Of a DNA stretch of 37,245 nucleotides, positions 23,906 to 32,071 are shown piece by piece (position 1 is the stretch's first letter; every line of letters begins with the position of its first letter). A program made the translations under genes and the position numbers. The notes under the pieces were generated by a model, which ran no database searches, was not told the DNA's origin, and saw nothing but the letters and a program-made list of their open reading frames with translations. The stretch is from Deltaproteobacteria bacterium (lineage in GTDB: Bacteria; Desulfobacterota; Desulfarculia; Adiutricales; Adiutricaceae): the NCBI GenBank assembly GCA_031265205.1, contig JAISCZ010000077.1, positions 1 through 37,245 on the forward strand. The letters are read 5' to 3'.

Positions 23906-24466
23906 ATGTCAAGGTTTCGCTTTTTAATCCTCTGCCTTTTAGGCGGTTTCGTGGTGGTCCTGGGGATAATCCTCTGGAATATCCAGAATTTCCCAGGATT
24001 TAAACTCGGCAGCCTCAAGAACATGCTCCCCGCCAACGTGGACATGCGCCTTTCCAATCTCCTCTTAAACGAGATCGGCGAAGGCGAGAGGACCCTAGCC
24101 CTTCGGGCCCTCACGGCCAACTACTTCAAAGACCAGAACTATTTCATTTTAGACGGCATCAACGCCGACATCGCCTCCGCCATCGAGAACTACGCCGTCA
24201 CGGCCGCGAACGGCCGCTACGAGCCGGATGGCGGCCTCGTCACCCTGACGGGCCAAGTGCGGGCCGCGGATTCCAAGGGCCGTATCTTAACCAGCCCGCG
24301 CGTCGTTCTGAACATGAAAAACGGCGTTTTTTCCAGCCACGAGCCCTTTTGCCTGGAAGATCCCCAAATGAATCTCTCGGGCCAAAGTTTTGTCTACGAC
24401 GCCAAAAACGGCCTTTTGGAAGTCGACGGACAGGTTCAATTAACGCTTGGCCAAAGCCTCTTTTGA
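23906..24466 (+). CDS. lptC: LPS export protein LptC
   Basis: 186 residues from the ATG at 23906, preceded by CGGAGA; the in-frame ATG at 23813 would place 31 polar residues ahead of the membrane anchor and is less likely. An N-terminal transmembrane anchor (FLILCLLGGFVVVLGIILW) is followed by a periplasmic beta-jellyroll region with the alternating pattern of the LptC/LptA fold (LRALTANYFKDQNYFILDGINADI, GLVTLTGQVRAADSKGRILTSPRVVLNMK, LSGQSFVYDAKNGLLEVDG). LptC bridges the LptB2FG transporter and periplasmic LptA. Family identity is supported more by context (lptA and lptB follow directly) than by strong motifs, since LptC is poorly conserved. Confidence 0.85.
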   Translation: MSRFRFLILCLLGGFVVVLGIILWNIQNFPGFKLGSLKNMLPANVDMRLSNLLLNEIGEGERTLALRALTANYFKDQNYFILDGINADIASAIENYAVTAANGRYEPDGGLVTLTGQVRAADSKGRILTSPRVVLNMKNGVFSSHEPFCLEDPQMNLSGQSFVYDAKNGLLEVDGQVQLTLGQSLF

Positions 24467-24475
24467 TTATCGCCC

Positions 24476-25174
24476 ATGGACTTTAACCACGCTAAAATCG
24501 GCCTTTTAGCCCTCGCCCTCGCCCTCCTCGTCGCGGGCCCCTTAAGGGCCCAGGGCGCGGATCCCTTGCCCGTCCCCGGCCCCGCCGCGAGCCACGCCTC
24601 GGCCCCAGATTCCCCCGACGGCCCTATCTCCATTTCCGCGGACCACATGACGGCCGACGACGCGAGCCGAGTCGTCACCTTTACCGGGCGGGTAGTGGCG
24701 CGGCAGGGCAATCTCGTCATCAGCTGCGACGCGATGCGCGTCTATTACCTCCCCCAGGCCGCCGCGCCGACCCCGGTCGCGCCGCCGGTCGCCGACCCGG
24801 CCCCGGCGGCGGGCGGCGAGCCCGCCGCGCCCTCTCCCGCGAGCGAGGCGAGCGCCCCGGCGCCCGGCGACGACGCCCCGGACAAATCCCGGTCCCCGCT
24901 CTCCGGGGGCCAGGAGATCGACCGGGTGGAATGCGAGGGCGGAGTCAAGATCCATCAGGGCGAGCGCCTGGGCGTAGGGGAAAAAGCCCTCTACCTAGCC
25001 AAGTCCCTTCCCCGCAGGCTTATCCTCACGGGCGAGGCGCGGGTCTGGCAGGGCCCGAACTCGGTCACCGGCCACCAGATCACCTATTACCTGGACGAAA
25101 ACCGCAGCGTGGTCGACAGCCAGCGGGGTCAGCGGGTCCAGGCTTTCTACGACCAAGGCGGCGACGGCAATTGA
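24476..25174 (+). CDS. lptA: LPS transport periplasmic protein LptA with a Pro/Ala-rich insertion
   Basis: 232 residues. A signal peptide (residues 1-26, [20 protein letters not shown]) is followed by the OstA/LptA-type domain: [41 protein letters not shown], then [59 protein letters not shown]. Between the two halves, about residues 95-145 are a low-complexity Ala/Pro/Glu segment that interrupts the jellyroll; this is longer than in standard LptA. It starts 9 bp after lptC and its TGA overlaps the TTG start of lptB, so the three are co-translated. LptA forms the periplasmic bridge carrying LPS to the outer membrane. Confidence 0.9.
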   Translation: MDFNHAKIGLLALALALLVAGPLRAQGADPLPVPGPAASHASAPDSPDGPISISADHMTADDASRVVTFTGRVVARQGNLVISCDAMRVYYLPQAAAPTPVAPPVADPAPAAGGEPAAPSPASEASAPAPGDDAPDKSRSPLSGGQEIDRVECEGGVKIHQGERLGVGEKALYLAKSLPRRLILTGEARVWQGPNSVTGHQITYYLDENRSVVDSQRGQRVQAFYDQGGDGN

Positions 25175-25902
25175 CTTCCCCCCAGCACTTGGCGGCCTCG
25201 GGCCTCATTAAAAGCTACGGATCCCGCAAGGTGGTGGACGGGGTCAACATTTCTTTGGGAGTGGGGGAAATCTGCGGTCTCTTAGGCCCCAACGGGGCGG
25301 GCAAGACCACCACCTTTTACATGCTGGTGGGGCTCATCTCCCCGGACGAGGGGCAGGTTCTTCTAGACGATCACGATCTGACCGATTCCCCCATGTACCG
25401 GAGGGCGCGCCTCGGGCTGACCTATCTTCCCCAGGAGCCCTCGGTCTTTAGGAGGCTCTCGGTCGAGGACAACGTGCTCGCCATTTTAGAGACCTTGGAC
25501 CTGGACGCGCGCGCCCGCCGCGAGCGCCTCGCGGTCCTCCTCCAAGAGCTGGGCCTCACCCATCTGGCCAAGAACATGGCGCTCTCCCTTTCCGGGGGGG
25601 AGAGAAGGCGCCTGGAAATCACCCGGGCCCTCGCCCTCAACCCCGTCTTCCTCCTCTTTGACGAGCCCTTCGCCGGGATTGACCCCATCGCCGTGGGGGA
25701 GATCCAGTCCCTGATCCTCGAACTCCGCGACAAGGGCCTGGGAATTCTTATTTCAGACCATAACGTCCGGGAGACCTTAACCGTCTGCGACCGGGCTTAC
25801 ATCATCAACGAGGGGCAAGTCCTCCGGGAGGGCGTCCCCCGCCAGCTCGCCGACGACGAGCTGGTCCGCCGCGTCTATCTCGGCAAAGGCTTCTCTCTGT
25901 AA
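25171..25902 (+). CDS. lptB: LPS export ABC transporter ATPase LptB
   Basis: 243 residues from a TTG that overlaps the lptA stop (TTGA); this gives the usual LptB length and an AAGGCGG ribosome site. Walker [11 protein letters not shown]-loop region [20 protein letters not shown], signature [11 protein letters not shown], Walker [14 protein letters not shown] and the H-loop SDHNVRETL are all present. The [15 protein letters not shown] segment is the LptB hallmark. It dimerises on the cytoplasmic side of LptFG and powers LPS extraction. lptF and lptG are not in the window. rpoN follows, the typical proteobacterial order lptA-lptB-rpoN. Confidence 0.97.
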   Translation: MTSPQHLAASGLIKSYGSRKVVDGVNISLGVGEICGLLGPNGAGKTTTFYMLVGLISPDEGQVLLDDHDLTDSPMYRRARLGLTYLPQEPSVFRRLSVEDNVLAILETLDLDARARRERLAVLLQELGLTHLAKNMALSLSGGERRRLEITRALALNPVFLLFDEPFAGIDPIAVGEIQSLILELRDKGLGILISDHNVRETLTVCDRAYIINEGQVLREGVPRQLADDELVRRVYLGKGFSL

Positions 25903-26030
25903 AATTCCCCGCTAAATTCCGAAATTTTTTTTGTTTCCGCCCCTCCCATCCACGCCTTTAGCGCTTCCGGGCGCTTTTTCCCCTCAAAGCCTTTATCAAG
26001 GTTTCCCCCGTTTTTCGTGGAGTTTTGACC

Positions 26031-27515
26031 ATGGCGATGCAACTTCATCTCAATCAAAAACAGACGCAGACGATGGTGATGACGCCGCAGCTGCAACAGG
26101 CCATCAAGCTGCTGCAAATGAACCACGTCGAGCTGACGGAAGAAATCACCAATGAAATGATGTCCAATCCCCTCCTGGAGCTCTCCACCCCCTCGGAAAC
26201 CGGCGACGGGCCCGCCGAAGGAGCGTCCAGCGACGGGGCCTCGCCCGAAGATGGCGCCGCCGCCCCGACGGGAGAGGAAACGGCCTTTGAGGAAAAGCCC
26301 GCGGCCCCCGAAGAGCGCCTGGGCGACGACATCGACTGGGAAAACTACATCGAGGAATACTCCAGCGCCCCGGCGACCACCCTGGCGACGGGGAGCCACG
26401 AGACCCCCGGGGAAGTCCCGAGCTTCGAGACCTTTACCCCGGCCAAGGTCTCCCTGTGCGAGCACCTCGCCAACCAGTGGCGTTTTATCGCCAAGGACAA
26501 GGCCGATTACCGGCGCGGCGAGTTTCTCATCGGCAACCTCGACGACAACGGCTACCTCGTGGGGACCGTCGCGGAGCTCGCCGCCCAGTCGGGGACCGAG
26601 GAGGCCGTCATGGACAGGACCCTCGCGCGGGTCCAGGAGCTCGATCCCCCGGGGATCGCCGCCCGCGATTTGCCCGAGTGCCTGCTCATTCAGCTCAAGC
26701 GCCAGAATCTGGAGTTTTCCCCCGCGGCCTTAATTGTCCAAAAATACCTCAAACTCTTGGAAAAAAAGGACCTCCCTGGCCTCTGCAAGGCCCTGCAGTG
26801 CGACAAAAAAATCGTCGTGGAGGCCATCGACACCCTCAAAACCCTCAACCCGCACCCTGGCCTCGTCTATTCCACGACGGACCCCATCTACGTAACCCCC
26901 GACGTCTCCATCGTCAAGGTCGGGGACGAGTACATGATCTCCCTCAACGAGGACGGCATGCCCCGCCTCAAGTTCTCCAACGCCTACCGCCGCCTTCTGA
27001 CCGACAAGACCGCCCCGGAGGAAACGCGCAAGTATCTGAACGAAAAACTCAAAGGGGCGACCTTTTTAATCCGCAGCATCCATCAGCGGCAGCGGACCAT
27101 CTACCGGGTCACCGAGTCCATCTTCCGCTTTCAGCGGGAATTTTTGGACCATGGGGTGGAGTTTCTCAAACCCCTGGTCTTAAGGGAAGTGGCCGACGAC
27201 TTGGGATTCCACGAGTCCACCATCTCCCGGGTCACCACCAATAAATACGTCGATACCCCCCGAGGGGTTTTCGAGCTCAAGTATTTCTTCGACAGCCCCA
27301 TCAGCCGTTTCCAGGGGGACTCCCTGTCCTCCGAGAGCGTCAAAAACCGCATCAAGCAGATTATCGGCGCGGAAGACCCCCAAAAACCCTTGAGCGACCA
27401 GCGCATCGTGCAGATCCTCCAGAGTTCCAACATCAATATCGCCCGGCGCACCGTGGCCAAATACCGGGAAATCCTCGGCCTGGGCTCCTCCTCCGAACGC
27501 CGCCAGATGTATTAG
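26031..27515 (+). CDS. rpoN: RNA polymerase sigma-54 factor
   Basis: 494 residues from the ATG at 26031 (GTGGAG ribosome site; a TTG two codons earlier is less likely). Region I is glutamine/leucine-rich (LHLNQKQTQTMVMTPQLQQAIKLLQMN). Region II (about 50-110) is acidic with Glu/Ala/Pro. The core-binding domain follows, then the helix-turn-helix (LREVADDLGFHESTISRVTTNKYVDTPRGVFELKYFF) and the RpoN box ARRTVAKYRE near the C-terminus. It directs transcription from -24/-12 promoters with AAA+ activators. No sigma-54 promoter was recognised in this window. The gene is followed by a strong terminator. Confidence 0.98.
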   Translation: MAMQLHLNQKQTQTMVMTPQLQQAIKLLQMNHVELTEEITNEMMSNPLLELSTPSETGDGPAEGASSDGASPEDGAAAPTGEETAFEEKPAAPEERLGDDIDWENYIEEYSSAPATTLATGSHETPGEVPSFETFTPAKVSLCEHLANQWRFIAKDKADYRRGEFLIGNLDDNGYLVGTVAELAAQSGTEEAVMDRTLARVQELDPPGIAARDLPECLLIQLKRQNLEFSPAALIVQKYLKLLEKKDLPGLCKALQCDKKIVVEAIDTLKTLNPHPGLVYSTTDPIYVTPDVSIVKVGDEYMISLNEDGMPRLKFSNAYRRLLTDKTAPEETRKYLNEKLKGATFLIRSIHQRQRTIYRVTESIFRFQREFLDHGVEFLKPLVLREVADDLGFHESTISRVTTNKYVDTPRGVFELKYFFDSPISRFQGDSLSSESVKNRIKQIIGAEDPQKPLSDQRIVQILQSSNINIARRTVAKYREILGLGSSSERRQMY

Positions 27516-27607
27516 AGGCCCCCTCATGGCTCCGCCCCGAAGGCGACGTTTAACTCCCCCGCGCGCGGCGCCTTCCCGCTCTCCCCGCTGGGGCTCCCCC
27601 AAGGGAG

Positions 27608-27643
27608 GCCGCGGAGCGCGCGGAAGGCGCTCCGCGGCTTTTT
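27608..27643 (+). terminator. Rho-independent terminator of the lpt-rpoN unit
   Basis: A perfect 12-bp GC-rich stem (GCCGCGGAGCGC with GCGCTCCGCGGC), seven-base loop and five T residues, about 90 bp after the rpoN stop. Confidence 0.88.
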
Positions 27644-28257
27644 CCCCGCGAGGCGCGAAGGCCGGGAAAGCCTTCGGGAAAGCCTAAAAGCCTTGCCTTT
27701 TTGGCGGGCTTGATCTATTGTTGCTTTTGCGCTTTTTCCCTAAAAACGCTTTCCCGCGCCTCTCTTTACGGCGTTTGGCGGCGTTCAAGCGAGGGGAATC
27801 GTCCCGTGACGCTCCCGGTCGTCCTCGCGCCGCTAGTCGGTCGGGAGGCCGCGCGGTCGTCCGCCGCCACGCGCGAAGGGGTCCCGCGCCACGCGCGAAA
27901 GGGATCGCCCGCCCGGGCGGCCCCGCTTAGGCTTAAGCGCGCTCGCGCGCCGATTGGGTCGCGGCGCGAGGCTTTCCCCCCAAGGCGCGCGGGGAATCAT
28001 TTTGGCCCGCGCGCGTCCCAAATTGGAGAAAAATTCCTCGCCTCTTTCCATTGTCCCCCTCTTTCCGTCGCCCTTCCGACGAGAGCGCCCGCTCTCCGGG
28101 GAGGGCCGCGCCTCCCGCTTTTTTTTGAAGCGCCCAGAGCCAGGCGCCCAATAGCGGGGCGGATTCCCAAGAGGAGGTTTGAGGGGGACGCGCCTTTCGC
28201 GCGCCCGCGGGGAAAATGGCGCGCGATTCCCCAATTCCTTAAATTCCCATAAAAGAG
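27644..28257. other. Gene-free stretch between rpoN and tRNA-Leu
   Basis: About 600 bp of GC-rich sequence with overlapping open frames on both strands, none recognisable. The last about 40 bp (AAATTCCCATAAAAG) are AT-richer and probably hold the tRNA promoter. Confidence 0.5.
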
Positions 28258-28344
28258 GCGAGAGTGGCGGAATTGGTAGACGCACTGGCCTTAGGAGCCA
28301 GCGGCCGCAAGGCCGTAGGGGTTCAAGTCCCCTCTCTCGCACCA
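28258..28344 (+). tRNA. tRNA-Leu (anticodon UAG)
   Basis: 87 bases folding as a class II tRNA. Acceptor stem GCGAGAG/CTCTCGC; D-arm GTGGCGGAATTGGTAGACGC; anticodon stem CTGGC/GCCAG with loop CTTAGGA (anticodon TAG at 28292-28294); long variable arm GGCCGCAAGGCC; T-arm GGGGTTCAAGTCCCC; CCA encoded at the 3' end. It reads CUN leucine codons. It ends 21 bp before the trigger factor ATG. Confidence 0.98.
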
Positions 28345-28365
28345 TATTTTCCGGAGCTTCCCAGC

Positions 28366-30108
28366 ATGTTTGAGTTCAACCTCTCGATACAGAGCGACAA
28401 GTTTGTGACCGTTGAGGTCAAAATCCTCGCCGACCCCGAAGCCGCTTTCCCCGCGAGCGTGGCGGCCGTTATAGACCCTTATCTTAGAGACGCCATAATC
28501 CCTGGGTTCCGGAAAGGCAACGCCCCCTTTGAAGTCGTCTTCGCGAACTATAAAAACGCCATCCAAGCCAAACTCTACCAGGACGTGCTCCTGCCGCTCA
28601 TCGACAAAGAGTGCGAGAAAAAGAAGGTCAACTTTTTCAGTCCTCCCGAATCTTTCTCCTTCGTGGAGCTGAAGCCACGCGCCCCCATCGTTTTCAACGC
28701 CACTTTTGAATACCTGCCGGACTACAGTCTTCCCGACTTCAAGGAAATTAAAGCCTACAGGATTAGCAAGGAAGCTTCCCCGGAGTATCTTGATCTAGCC
28801 GTCAGCATGAAGATTGAGGAATACGCGGAAAAGTTCGCCACGTTCAATCAGAATACGGCGCCGGAGAGCCGCCTGGAAATCGGCGATTTGGCGTTAATCT
28901 CTTATTCCTTGATCCACAAGTCCCAGGAGCTGCCCAAGAAAAAAGGCACCCCTAAGTACGGCAAGTATCTCCTCCGCGATTCTTACGGGAACGATTTTAG
29001 CGACTTCCCCGAGCTTGTCCCCATTTTAAACGCCGTCCTCGGTCGCGCTTTAAGCGAGTTTCCCGTCACGATTCCCATAATGGTGCCGGTCTCCCACAAA
29101 AACCGCTCCATCGCCGGCAAAGAAATCCTGGCCATCGTCGACGTTCCCAGCTTTGAGCGCACGGAGTTTCCCGCCATTGAGGATTTGCCATCCTATCTCG
29201 GCTTCGAAGACGCCCCGGATCTGGAAAGCCTGAAAACGAAATTGGCGAACGAATTGCGTCCAGGCCTTGAGCGGCAAAATGAGGACATAAACGCCAGCGT
29301 TCTCTATTCCGACATACTGGAGCTGATAAAACCGCCCACGCCCCAAAAATTGATCCAGGAAGCGATGGAATCATATTTTAGCTTAAACCTCTTGAGCCCG
29401 GAACGCCTCAAAAGCCTCTCCCCCGCGGGGCTCAAGTCATACCAAAAAAACTTTGAGGAAAAAGCCTTTCTATACGCCACAATCGCGGCGCGAACGTTTG
29501 CGATCGCCCGCAAACTTCCCGCCGAGGCCGACGTTCTCCCCAATAGCGAGGAAATCTTCGAACCCATACAGCGGGCTTACCTTAAAAGTTACCGCGCCCA
29601 GCAGGGCCAGGAAAAATACGACGCGCTGCTCGCGACCCTGCGCGATAGCGACCAAGACGATGAGGAGCGAAAACGGATCGTCGCCGATATTCAGAAGTTC
29701 GCCAACCCCTATTTGTCGAACCCGGCCTATGTCTATTTCCTGAAAAACGAAATCGGGAGACAAAAATTATTCCAATACTTTTTAGATAATATCACCGTGG
29801 AGGAAGTCTCCCGGGCCGATTACGATAGATTGGTCGCGCTACCGCGGCGCGAGGCGAGGGACGCGAGCCAGCGCGCGAGCGGAAGCGACCGCGCGCCTGA
29901 GGGCCCACGCGGAAGCGAGAGCGACCGTGGCCACGAGCGCCCCCACGTCCACGAGGGGGAACGCGCCCACGAGCGCGAGCGCGCGGAGGATAACGCCTCC
30001 GCTGGGGAAAGCCATTCCCATGAGCGCGAGCCTGACCATGAGCGCGACCATTACCGCGCGCTCGCCCCCTCCCCCGACGGCGCTCCCGAGGCGAAGGGCG
30101 AAAATTAA
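28366..30108 (+). CDS. tig: Divergent trigger factor with a His/Glu/Arg-rich tail
   Basis: 580 residues, well over the about 430 of a normal trigger factor. The ATG at 28366 follows GGAG. The ribosome-binding domain (1-120) carries the signature GFRKGNAP near residue 46. The central region (about 150-265) occupies the place of the FKBP-type PPIase domain (LEIGDLALISYSL...FPAIEDLPSYLGF) but looks degenerate, so prolyl isomerase activity is doubtful. The helical C-terminal chaperone domain (270-490) has additional helices (YQKNFEEKAFLYATIAARTFAI). The last 91 residues (490-580) are low-complexity and rich in Glu, Arg, Ala and His (eight His in HxHE-like spacing), possibly metal-binding. It starts directly after tRNA-Leu and is followed by coaD after 6 bp. 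Confidence 0.88.
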   Translation: MFEFNLSIQSDKFVTVEVKILADPEAAFPASVAAVIDPYLRDAIIPGFRKGNAPFEVVFANYKNAIQAKLYQDVLLPLIDKECEKKKVNFFSPPESFSFVELKPRAPIVFNATFEYLPDYSLPDFKEIKAYRISKEASPEYLDLAVSMKIEEYAEKFATFNQNTAPESRLEIGDLALISYSLIHKSQELPKKKGTPKYGKYLLRDSYGNDFSDFPELVPILNAVLGRALSEFPVTIPIMVPVSHKNRSIAGKEILAIVDVPSFERTEFPAIEDLPSYLGFEDAPDLESLKTKLANELRPGLERQNEDINASVLYSDILELIKPPTPQKLIQEAMESYFSLNLLSPERLKSLSPAGLKSYQKNFEEKAFLYATIAARTFAIARKLPAEADVLPNSEEIFEPIQRAYLKSYRAQQGQEKYDALLATLRDSDQDDEERKRIVADIQKFANPYLSNPAYVYFLKNEIGRQKLFQYFLDNITVEEVSRADYDRLVALPRREARDASQRASGSDRAPEGPRGSESDRGHERPHVHEGERAHERERAEDNASAGESHSHEREPDHERDHYRALAPSPDGAPEAKGEN

Positions 30109-30114
30109 AGAAAC

Positions 30115-30627
30115 GTGGATATCCTCGCCATATACCCAGGCACCTTTGATCCCCCCACTTTGGGACACGTGAGCCTGGTGGAACGAGGACTGACCATTTT
30201 CAACCGCTTAATCGTGGCGGTCGCCCAAAATCCCTTAAAAAGGACCCTCTTCACCGTCGCGGAGCGTTTGGAGCTTCTGCGGGAATCCTTAAAAGACTTT
30301 CCCGCCGACCGCCTGGAAATAGAGAGCTACGACGGCCTGACCGTGGAATACGCCCGCGACAAGGGCGCCGCGGCTATTTTAAGGGGCCTGAGGGCCACCG
30401 CGGACTTTGACTACGAGTTCCAGATGGCCCTCATGAACCGGCACGTCAACCACGACATTCAGTCCGTCTTCCTGATGGCCGATTATCAGTGGTTTTTTAT
30501 CAGTTCCTCGGTGGTCAAGGAAGCGGCCTCCTTAGGCGCGGACATGTCGGCCCTCGTGCCCCCGCCGGTGGCCTTAAAACTCCAGCGCAAGCTCCAGAAC
30601 GCGAAGCGAAAGCCGCGACCGCTCTAA
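30115..30627 (+). CDS. coaD: Phosphopantetheine adenylyltransferase
   Basis: 170 residues from a GTG at 30115, 6 bp after tig. Nucleotidyltransferase motif YPGTFDPPTLGH at the N-terminus, then YDGLTVEYARDKGAAAILRGLRATADFDYEFQMALMNRHV, and the terminal ISSSVVKEAASLGADMSALVPPPV. It transfers AMP from ATP to 4'-phosphopantetheine, making dephospho-CoA in the cytoplasm. It closes the tig-coaD unit; the next gene starts 280 bp later. Confidence 0.97.
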   Translation: MDILAIYPGTFDPPTLGHVSLVERGLTIFNRLIVAVAQNPLKRTLFTVAERLELLRESLKDFPADRLEIESYDGLTVEYARDKGAAAILRGLRATADFDYEFQMALMNRHVNHDIQSVFLMADYQWFFISSSVVKEAASLGADMSALVPPPVALKLQRKLQNAKRKPRPL

Positions 30628-30905
30628 AAAAACTTTTCCGGTCCCCGGCTCGCCGCGAGGCGCGGCGCGCTCCCGCGCGCGCCCCAAAAAGGCGGAACGT
30701 TTCCCCGGAGGCCGAGGGCCAAGGGATTCCCCTTGAGTTTAGGCGCGAAAAAAGCTAAAAAATAAAGATATTTTATCCGCGGCGCGCTCTTTTCCGTAGG
30801 CCCAAGGCCACGCCCGCCCTTGGGACAAAGCGCTAACAAGCCGCGCCCGCGCCTTCCTTCCCCGGGGAGGCGAAACCCATTTTCCCGCAGATTTGGGGAT
30901 ATCCC

Positions 30906-31976
30906 ATGGAAATTCTCGTCCACCGCCAACTGGCCTCCCACCTCCAACCCCACCCGCGCGACGAAGCGGCGCTGGGCTTCGGGGACATCTATACAGATCA
31001 CGTCTTTAAGCTGGACTATTACGACGGGGCCTGGCGAAACCCCCGGATCGAGCCTTTCGGGCCGCTCCTCCTCTCCCCGGCCGCCATGGTCCTCCATTAC
31101 AGCCAGACCATTTTCGAGGGCCTCAAGTGCTACCGGCACCCCGACGGGCGGCTCGCCCTCTTCCGGCCCCGGGATAACTTTACCCGCTTCAACAGCTCCG
31201 CCAGCCGCATGGCCATCCCCAATTTGGACGAGGCCTTTCTGCTCCAAGCCCTCAAAGAGCTTTTAAAGATCGACGGCGACTGGACTCCCGCCCACCCGGG
31301 CTCTTCCCTCTATATCAGGCCCACGGTTATCGCCACCGAAGCCCACCTAGGAGTCCGCCCCGCTAAGGAATATCTCTTCTTTATCATCATGGGGCCCGTG
31401 GGGCCCTACTACCCGGGAGGCTTCGCCCCCATCAAAATTTACGTGGAGAACTTCTACTCCCGCTCCGCCCCCGGGGGATTGGGCGCCATCAAGGCCGGGG
31501 CCAGCTACGCGGGAAGCCTTTTGGCGACCGAGCTGGCCGCCCAAAAGGGCTACACCCAGCTCCTCTGGCTGGACAGCGTCTCCCACAAGCTCGTGGAAGA
31601 GGTGGGGAGCATGAACATGTTCTTCGTGCTCGACGGAACTATCGTCACCGCTCCCTTAACCGGCACGATCCTCCCCGGAGTCACCCGCGCCTGCGTTCTG
31701 GCCGTGGCGCGCGACTTAGGACTGCGAGCCGAGGAGCGGCCCCTGACGATTGAGGAAATCCTCGCCGCCCAAAAGAGCGGCGCCCTTGGCGAGTCCTTTG
31801 GCTCCGGCACCGCGGCGGTCATCTCCCCGGTGGGGAAACTCTGTTACCAAAACGAGGAAATCGTCATCGGCGACGGCGGCGTCGGGCCCATCACCCAAAA
31901 AATATACGACGAACTCGTGGGAGTCCAGTACGGAACCCGGCCCGACATAAGGGGTTGGGTGGAATTCGTGAGCTAG
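30906..31976 (+). CDS. ilvE: Branched-chain amino acid aminotransferase
   Basis: 356 residues, of the longer BCAT type. The ATG at 30906 follows a GGGGAT ribosome site. Motifs: YSQTIFEGLKCYRHPDGRLALFRPRDN, PSLYIRPTVIATE-like segment (SSLYIRPTVIATEAHLGV), the PLP-lysine region GAIKAGASYAGSLLAT, GYTQLLWLDSVSHKLVEEVGSMNMFFV, LTGTILPGVTR and a conserved FGSGTAAVISPVG. It interconverts Leu, Ile, Val and their 2-oxo acids with glutamate. It is a monocistronic gene facing katA, with a strong hairpin between them. Confidence 0.96.
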   Translation: MEILVHRQLASHLQPHPRDEAALGFGDIYTDHVFKLDYYDGAWRNPRIEPFGPLLLSPAAMVLHYSQTIFEGLKCYRHPDGRLALFRPRDNFTRFNSSASRMAIPNLDEAFLLQALKELLKIDGDWTPAHPGSSLYIRPTVIATEAHLGVRPAKEYLFFIIMGPVGPYYPGGFAPIKIYVENFYSRSAPGGLGAIKAGASYAGSLLATELAAQKGYTQLLWLDSVSHKLVEEVGSMNMFFVLDGTIVTAPLTGTILPGVTRACVLAVARDLGLRAEERPLTIEEILAAQKSGALGESFGSGTAAVISPVGKLCYQNEEIVIGDGGVGPITQKIYDELVGVQYGTRPDIRGWVEFVS

Positions 31977-32002
31977 GCCCCGCGCGGCGCCCCCCCCAAC
32001 GG

Positions 32003-32051
32003 CCCCGCCCCCGCGCTTTTAGCCCTTGGGGCTGGCGGCGCGGGGGCGGGG
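32003..32051. terminator. Bidirectional GC-only hairpin between ilvE and katA
   Basis: CCCCGCCCCCGCGC (32003-32016) pairs perfectly with GCGCGGGGGCGGGG (32038-32051). The loop contains a smaller AGCCC/GGGCT stem. It sits between two convergent genes, 26 bp after ilvE and 20 bp before the katA stop. There is no T tract on either side, so termination would depend on the very stable stem, or the hairpin may only block antisense read-through. Confidence 0.55.
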
Positions 32052-32071
32052 TTGGGGAAAGTGGGCTTCGC

